Of a DNA stretch of 64,000 nucleotides, positions 63,201 to 64,000 are shown piece by piece. Under the pieces are notes generated by a model, which saw nothing but the letters and a program-made list of their open reading frames with translations, did not search any database and was not told where the DNA came from. The DNA comes from Panorpa germanica (Eukaryota > Arthropoda > Insecta > Mecoptera > Panorpidae), in contig OY783209.1 in assembly GCA_963678705.1 (NCBI GenBank), positions 4,464,001-4,528,000 of the forward strand, read 5' to 3'. Positions within the stretch are counted from its first letter, which is position 1; each line of letters opens with the position of its first letter. The translations under genes and the position numbers were made by a program.

Positions 63201-64000
63201 TATCATACCCTGTACATTTGTTATTATAAAGAACTAATTAGAGTTTGTTTTCATTCTTACTAAATAGAATTAAAAGACACAATGACAAGAGTTGGTGCAG
63301 ATCTGAAACAACGTCTCCTGGATTCCGTGAGAAGTACCTGGAACTCTGTTTATCAAATGGCAGTGTTTAAAAATCAACAATCTTTAGAGGAAGAAGTAGA
63401 CAAGGTAATTCTATAAAATATAAAGGAACGGACATTGTTTTAAGGCTTTGAGGGCTAATATTTCTCTCTGTTTTTAATTTAATTGTAGGTTTTGGAGGAA
63501 CAGTTAAACTTGGAGACAAATAATAGAGTACGATTGGACAGTTCAAACTCAGCAAGTGATGCTGAAAACCCTGAAACTGATTTGCCTCTGGGGCGTCTTA
63601 ACAGTGGTCGTCGTATTGATTACGTGCTTCAGGAAGCGCCTTTGGAATTTTTCAACGACTATCTATTTGCTCTTACAAGTCATGTTTGCTACTGGTATGC
63701 ATTAAACATAAAGGTTTCGTTTGAAGCATGCGTATCTAACATCTTATTAAATGTAATAAATTAATTTTGCAGGGAATCTGAAGATACTATGCTTTTAATA
63801 TTAAAAGAAATTTACAAATCTCGAGGAATTACAACCGATAGTCAAATTGCTCAACCAACTATGACAATTGAACGACCTTCATCAGAAGCATCATCACGTT
63901 CAAATTCAACACCACCAACAGCAAATATTATCCCTGGCTTTGGACCTGCTGCTGCACCATCTACAGCTGATTTAGTGACACGGCCCCCTCCGACAGGCAT
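15063..64000 (+). CDS. SEC23IP: SEC23IP/PA-PLA1-type phospholipase (WWE-lipase-DDHD), 3' end outside window
   Basis: Intracellular phosphatidic-acid-preferring phospholipase A1 family; SEC23IP/p125 acts with COPII at ER exit sites. Exons: 15063-15210, 58616-59006, 59069-59226, 59296-61386, 61453-61778, 61849-61999, 62072-62316, 62396-62593, 62663-62834, 62935-63129, 63268-63404, 63489-63694, 63774-beyond 64000. Phases close at every junction, giving about 1548 codons to the window edge. Residues 1 to about 890 are Pro/Ser/Asn-rich and disordered, with many PPPP and NPF/NPS runs. The WWE domain starts near 892, a VHGIG oxyanion motif lies near 1071, the GHSLG nucleophile elbow near 1204, and the DDHD domain follows. 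The long N-terminus plus WWE favours SEC23IP over DDHD1/DDHD2; the insect orthologue is usually called PAPLA1. The N-terminal [16 protein letters not shown] resembles the human SEC23IP start as I recall it, which supports the exon 1 join. An independent gene starting near 58 kb is the alternative. Confidence 0.9.
15211..16783. other. start of SEC23IP intron 1, 3' flank of the nested vWA gene
   Basis: AT-rich, with no coding signal. On the minus strand, AATAAA at 16686-16691 lies about 95 bp beyond the stop codon of the nested vWA gene and is its likely poly(A) signal. The short frames at 16050-16238 (+) and 16393-16575 (-) look like chance. Confidence 0.45.
16784..16944 (-). CDS. vWA gene, last exon: membrane helix and basic tail
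   Basis: The exon encodes about 52 residues: a short linker, a helix rich in Ile, Val and Leu ([11 protein letters not shown] onward), then [12 protein letters not shown] and a stop. A basic stop-transfer sequence after one helix, combined with the N-terminal signal peptide, predicts type I topology with a tail of about 20 residues. Confidence 0.85.
16784..44372 (-). CDS. secreted/type I membrane protein with hemicentin-like vWA domain
   Basis: Exons in transcript order: 44372-43736, 33266-33034, 32495-32346, 32266-32137, 24628-24392, 20002-19888, 19800-19688, 19242-19124, 19056-18959, 18277-17991, 17924-17751, 16944-16784. The total is 2454 nt, 817 residues plus stop, every junction GT-AG with closed phase. 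Residues 1-22 are a signal peptide ([17 protein letters not shown]). Residues 23-170 are acidic, Asn/Thr-rich and probably disordered. The vWA domain spans about 172-335, and [16 protein letters not shown] resembles the hemicentin/VWA7 group. A Cys-bearing beta-rich ectodomain follows, then a hydrophobic helix at about 772-795 and a short basic tail. The gene lies wholly within SEC23IP intron 1. It is probably an extracellular adhesion or matrix-type protein; function unknown. I give no gene symbol because the subfamily is uncertain. Confidence 0.85.
17751..20002 (-). CDS. vWA gene exons 6-11: membrane-proximal ectodomain
   Basis: Six exons (20002-19888, 19800-19688, 19242-19124, 19056-18959, 18277-17991, 17924-17751) encode about 300 residues with alternating beta-strand patterns. 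Examples are [26 protein letters not shown] and [11 protein letters not shown], which resemble the Ig/fibronectin-like or CLCA/VWA7 C-terminal sandwiches. Paired cysteines ([18 protein letters not shown]) suggest disulfides. Exons 9 and 10 are separated by a 681 nt intron almost filled by a MITE. Confidence 0.8.
18347..18924 (+). mobile_element. GGGCTTGTGTCCT MITE, copy A
   Basis: A 578 bp element with ends GGGCTTGTGTCCT and, reverse-complemented, GGCCTTGTGTCCT. The body matches copy B at 21068-21700 end to end in inverted orientation (for example TTTAGCGCTAGAAATGG and GACGGAGATATAGCAATT). It fills most of the intron between exons 10 and 9 of the vWA gene. There is no coding capacity; the TSD is unclear, although AAT/ATT flanks extend the inverted ends. 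Superfamily unassigned. Confidence 0.75.
21068..21700 (-). mobile_element. GGGCTTGTGTCCT MITE, copy B (inverted)
   Basis: A 633 bp element bounded by GGGCTTGTGTCCTATGTC and GAGGACACAAGCCC, the full-length partner of copy A in the opposite orientation. It sits in intron 5 of the vWA gene, about 2.1 kb from copy A. It is slightly longer than copy A because of small insertions. Non-coding. Confidence 0.75.
23042..23776. mobile_element. hAT-like non-autonomous element relic
   Basis: The left end is CAGTGGCGTAAGTAGG and the reverse complement of the right end is CAGGGCCGTAACTAGAC, each followed by a GC-rich (G)CCCC/GGGC patch. CAGNGNCGTAACTAG ends and an imperfect 8 bp flank pair (AGAAGATT / AGGGTATT, 5 of 8 matching) fit the hAT pattern. 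The 735 bp interior has no transposase. A minus-strand reading frame at 23611-23793 is only the translated terminus. Confidence 0.45.
24392..24628 (-). CDS. vWA gene exon 5
   Basis: The exon encodes about 79 residues, from [19 protein letters not shown] to EAKIDR, and includes [10 protein letters not shown], a typical strand-turn pattern. It joins in phase to 32137 upstream and 20002 downstream. It begins the beta-rich ectodomain after the vWA domain. The 7.5 kb intron upstream carries the large PIN-domain transposon. Confidence 0.85.
26081..26286. mobile_element. hairpin MITE of the GGCCCTATTCCT family
   Basis: Arms 26081-26144 and 26187-26249 are inverted copies sharing GATCGAACAGATCTGATTTATAT, AGTGAAACATTTT and TTTTAAAAG. 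The right side continues to CAGGAATAGGGTCCC. The longer relative at 48091-48742 has the same termini. The palindrome would fold as a near-continuous hairpin. Confidence 0.6.
26311..26674 (+). repeat. dispersed repeat with CCACGTGG end, copy 1
   Basis: It begins AACCACGTGGTTTCATTTT and ends with CTTGATTCTAGCTCCC. The same opening, internal (GGAAATAAATATTCATA) and closing segments recur in order and orientation at 34461-34612 but more tightly spaced, so copy 1 appears to carry an internal insertion. No coding capacity. Confidence 0.5.
27098..27846 (+). repeat. left terminal inverted repeat of the PIN-domain transposon
   Basis: An inverted repeat of about 749 bp matching 29861-30599. It contains a G-rich run at 27225-27247, poly(A/T) tracts, and an internal palindrome AAAGTTGTAGAT...ATCTACAACTTT near 27320-27352. 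Reading frames inside it are mirrored in the other arm and are not regarded as genes. Confidence 0.9.
27952..29613 (+). CDS. PIN/XPG-like nuclease with Cys-rich C-terminus, one internal stop
   Basis: One continuous frame runs from ATG 27952 to TGA 29613, broken by a single TAA at 28978-28980, which splits it into 342 and 210 codons. The first part has [11 protein letters not shown], then [43 protein letters not shown] and [12 protein letters not shown], in the order I recall for a widespread metazoan family with a PIN-like fold. The second part has [15 protein letters not shown], and the cluster CCSCETGC...[10 protein letters not shown]...CSNC, a CxC zinc-binding pattern, then an acidic tail. 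From memory the family usually shows FDGY and GxDTDLL, so FYGY and GQHIDLL here suggest damaged catalytic sites. It is the only gene of the transposon; the role is inferred to be mobilisation or replication of the element. An N-terminal extension may be missing. Confidence 0.75.
29861..30599 (-). repeat. right terminal inverted repeat of the PIN-domain transposon
   Basis: Reverse complement of 27098-27846. Differences visible by eye are a few transitions (for example ATTGG to ATCGG and AAACGG to AAATGG) and a different 20-30 bp stretch just inside the terminus. Confidence 0.9.
30603..32136. other. distal part of vWA gene intron 4
   Basis: AT-rich sequence between the transposon and exon 4 of the vWA gene. 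I see no exon, RNA gene or clear element. Confidence 0.4.
32137..33266 (-). CDS. vWA gene exons 2-4: body of the vWA domain
   Basis: Exons 33266-33034, 32495-32346 and 32266-32137 encode the centre and end of the vWA fold: [26 protein letters not shown] (MIDAS loop 2 position), [13 protein letters not shown] (loop 3), [22 protein letters not shown], then [19 protein letters not shown]. The order matches hemicentin-type vWA domains. Loop 1, in exon 1, reads VDTNAW instead of DxSxS, so metal-dependent ligand binding may be lost. The two introns inside this block are 538 and 79 nt. Confidence 0.85.
34461..34660 (+). repeat. dispersed repeat with CCACGTGG end, copy 2
   Basis: It opens AACCTCGTGGTTTCATTTT, contains GGAAATAAATATCCATATG and CTTGATTCTAGCTCCC (shared with 26311-26674), and is followed by AAACCACGTGGTTT at 34650. 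The two ends could be the inverted termini of a unit of about 200 bp, each end itself palindromic. Confidence 0.45.
35185..35393. mobile_element. GTTCAAATT hairpin MITE, copy 1
   Basis: A 209 bp palindrome. The left arm starts GTTCAAATTGCGAGAGTTCG and the right arm ends CGAGTTCTCATAATTTGAAC. Both arms carry TGACNCATGCTTAA and GTATAAATCTGC-type blocks. TA lies next to the left end and TTA next to the right, which would suit a TA-inserting (Tc1/mariner-type) MITE. Copies recur at 45451 and 50611. Confidence 0.6.
36971..37205 (+). mobile_element. GGGCTTGTGTCCT MITE, truncated copy
   Basis: It matches the first 220-240 bp of copy A (GGGCTTGTGTCCTCAT, TTTAGTGGTCGA, GACGGAGATATAGCAATT) and then loses similarity near 37200. 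Older than copies A and B, judging by its substitutions. Confidence 0.65.
39895..40345 (-). mobile_element. LINE (non-LTR retrotransposon) reverse-transcriptase fragment
   Basis: On the minus strand two adjoining frames encode the C-terminal end of a LINE reverse transcriptase: [43 protein letters not shown], then after a frame change [38 protein letters not shown] and [15 protein letters not shown]. The LGYTF and RVWRLGE...LFDKL pattern is typical of insect LINE ORF2 proteins. A poly(A) run in the frame has caused a frameshift, and both ends are truncated. Dead copy. Confidence 0.75.
41985..42330 (-). mobile_element. mariner transposase relic
   Basis: Translating the minus strand across changing frames gives [22 protein letters not shown], then [17 protein letters not shown], then [19 protein letters not shown]. 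This order matches the central and C-terminal mariner transposase (MLIVFFDIRGIVHHEFVP..., PKLKLPLRGTRFxSIEAI). Several stops and frame changes are present, and part of the DDD region is missing. The termini were not located. Confidence 0.65.
43155..43260 (-). mobile_element. possible tRNA-derived SINE scrap
   Basis: On the minus strand, GCCGGGGATGTCAGAGTTCGATTCCCGAAG has a B-box-like core (GAGTTCGATTCCC) but no partner acceptor stem or normal anticodon arm. It could be SINE head material. Weak call. Confidence 0.3.
43530..43682 (+). mobile_element. TAGGCC-ended MITE, fragment
   Basis: It shares CGCATACACGTTCTATCTCTTACTAACAACA-type sequence and the terminal GGCTAAGGTTTGCAACCAGTCG...TGTGCGG.GGGCCTAAG with 5762-6117, in the same orientation. 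The left end has decayed. It ends only about 50 bp from the exon 1 splice donor of the vWA gene. Confidence 0.5.
43736..44372 (-). CDS. vWA gene exon 1: signal peptide, acidic spacer, start of vWA
   Basis: It starts at the first ATG ([23 protein letters not shown]), a clear signal peptide. The next 150 residues are Glu/Asn/Thr-rich with repeated ETTT/ENEET-like runs, probably disordered and glycosylated. The last 41 residues, from [17 protein letters not shown], start the vWA fold. The exon ends in phase 1 before GTACGTAAG at 43735. On the minus strand a TATATATA run at about 44486-44494 lies about 115 bp upstream of the ATG and could be a TATA element. Confidence 0.85.
45451..45636. mobile_element. 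GTTCAAATT hairpin MITE, copy 2
   Basis: It begins near GAGTTCGGTGCGACTCATGCG and ends CCGAACTCTCACAATTTGAAC next to TATA. Inverted arms are shared with 35185-35393 and 50611-50750; the outer left bases are lost. Confidence 0.5.
47055..47290. mobile_element. palindromic MITE-like block with GAGCGGT arms
   Basis: The left arm AATAAGAGCGGTTATTTTAAA...AAGAAACGCAATATTTCCG is inverted on the right as CGAAGTATTGCGTTTTTCT...TTTAAAATAACAGCTC and CCGCTCTTTTTGAAATA. A decayed relative lies at about 34290-34435 (CCGCAATATTTTCGTAAAAAG, TTTAATCTGAAGTAC). No coding capacity. Confidence 0.45.
48091..48742. mobile_element. GGCCCTATTCCT element, long copy
   Basis: Inverted ends of about 100 bp: GGCCCTATTCCTGAGTCTTG...GATCTGATTTATATGAGTGAAACATTTTACGAAT on the left, and the reverse complement on the right ending AGGAATAGGGCC. 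The 450 bp interior is non-coding. It shares both arms with 26081-26286. The TSD is uncertain because the ends are low-complexity GGG/CCC. Confidence 0.6.
50611..50750. mobile_element. GTTCAAATT hairpin MITE, copy 3
   Basis: It runs from TTTCGCGGTGACCCATGCTTAA to CACTGTCGAACTCTCGTAATTTGAAC followed by TATATA. The central TATAAATCTACGATACGATAGTGAATTTTAT-like block is shared with copy 2. The outer left arm is truncated. Confidence 0.5.
54855..54883 (+). other. G-quadruplex-forming motif in a GC-rich island
   Basis: Five runs of three or more G occur within 29 bp, with loops of four, three, one and one bases. It lies in a GC-richer island of about 150 bp (54770-54920) that stands out in very AT-rich intron DNA. 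It could be a regulatory element or a decayed transposon end. Confidence 0.6.
56281..56318. repeat. (AGCTCT)n-type short tandem repeat
   Basis: An interrupted tandem array of CTCTAG/AGCTCT hexamers, about six units. Confidence 0.7.
58219..58240. repeat. (TTC)7 microsatellite
   Basis: A simple TTC run about 375 bp upstream of SEC23IP exon 2. Confidence 0.8.
58616..61386 (+). CDS. SEC23IP: SEC23IP exons 2-4: disordered Pro/Ser-rich region and start of WWE
   Basis: Exons 58616-59006, 59069-59226 and 59296-61386 encode residues of about 50 to 930. The region is dominated by Pro, Ser, Asn, Gln and Thr with repeated PPPP, LPPP, SPN and NPF-like pieces and no folded domain until the end; in SEC23IP this region contacts SEC23. 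From about residue 892, [24 protein letters not shown] is the first half of the WWE-like domain. The introns are only 62 and 69 nt. The last exon ends in phase 1 before GTATTT; the same frame happens to stay open through the next intron. Confidence 0.85.
61387..61452 (+). other. SEC23IP: short in-frame intron inside the WWE domain
   Basis: A 66 nt GT-AG segment with a pyrimidine-rich 3' end that keeps the reading frame open (22 codons). Its translation is an AT-rich, aromatic stretch ([13 protein letters not shown]) with no place in the WWE fold. Removing it joins LEEACTG to (A)[15 protein letters not shown], which has the expected family length. Neighbouring introns are 62-79 nt. The acceptor is a CAGCAG tandem that could give products differing by one Ala. 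Confidence 0.8.
61453..62593 (+). CDS. SEC23IP: SEC23IP exons 5-8: end of WWE and lipase core
   Basis: Exons 61453-61778, 61849-61999, 62072-62316 and 62396-62593. [19 protein letters not shown] and DSRFIPYEE finish the WWE-like domain. [12 protein letters not shown] and [18 protein letters not shown] give the oxyanion region. [35 protein letters not shown] and [19 protein letters not shown] follow. The Ser codon of GHSLG is at 62495-62497 and is the predicted nucleophile. All motifs expected for an active PA-PLA1 are present here. Confidence 0.9.
62663..64000 (+). CDS. SEC23IP: SEC23IP exons 9-13: DDHD domain and C-terminal tail (partial)
   Basis: Exons 62663-62834, 62935-63129, 63268-63404, 63489-63694 and 63774-64000+. 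[16 protein letters not shown] and [16 protein letters not shown] start the DDHD domain. [31 protein letters not shown] and [20 protein letters not shown] complete it, with the Asp/His residues conserved. After the domain comes a Ser/Thr/Pro-rich tail that runs off the window. Only about 50 residues of charged linker separate the GHSLG exon from FFALGSP, so no SAM domain is visible where human SEC23IP and DDHD2 carry one. Confidence 0.9.

Noticed and set aside
1-64000. CRISPR arrays, bacterial operons, LTR retrotransposons or virus-derived genes
   Set aside because: No regularly spaced repeats, no LTR pairs, and no gag, pol, integrase, capsid or envelope-like frames were seen; splicing marks the sequence as eukaryotic.

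Overview
The window is a stretch of insect nuclear genome. The evidence is AT-rich DNA, spliced genes with many 60-80 nt introns, animal gene families (BNIP3, SEC23IP/PA-PLA1, a hemicentin-like vWA protein) and insect-type mobile elements (mariner, hAT-like elements, LINE fragments, many MITEs). The insect order cannot be fixed from the sequence alone.

Layout. (1) 2561-12271, + strand: the mitophagy receptor BNIP3 in five detectable coding exons, with an 8.6 kb intron that holds an antisense tRNA-Arg(ACG) and several repeats. (2) 15063-64000, + strand: a SEC23IP/PA-PLA1-type phospholipase. Its first coding exon (15063-15210) is separated by a 43.4 kb intron from a tight block of exons at 58616-64000 (Pro/Ser-rich N-terminus, WWE, GHSLG lipase core, DDHD). 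The 3' end lies beyond the window. (3) 16784-44372, - strand, nested wholly inside that giant intron: a 12-exon gene for a secreted or type I membrane protein of about 817 residues with a signal peptide, a vWA domain with a degenerate metal site, a long beta-rich ectodomain and one C-terminal membrane helix. The coding phases of all three models close across every junction, so the exon chains are well supported even though no transcript was available.

The most unusual item is a 3.5 kb DNA transposon (27098-30599) inside an intron of the nested gene. It has about 740 bp terminal inverted repeats that look almost identical to each other, a 3 bp TAT target duplication, and a single interrupted reading frame. 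That frame encodes a PIN/XPG-like nuclease fold joined to a Cys-rich CxC tail, and no ordinary DDE transposase is visible. It is the best candidate for a poorly described system.

The rest of the intronic and intergenic DNA is rich in small palindromic MITE-like families: a GGGCTTGTGTCCT family (18.3, 21.1 and 37.0 kb), a GTTCAAATT family (35.2, 45.5 and 50.6 kb), a GGCCCTATTCCT family (26.1 and 48.1 kb), a TAGGCC family (4.5, 5.8 and 43.5 kb), hAT-like pieces, a mariner relic and a LINE fragment. Two long inverted MITE copies bracket exons 6-9 of the nested gene.
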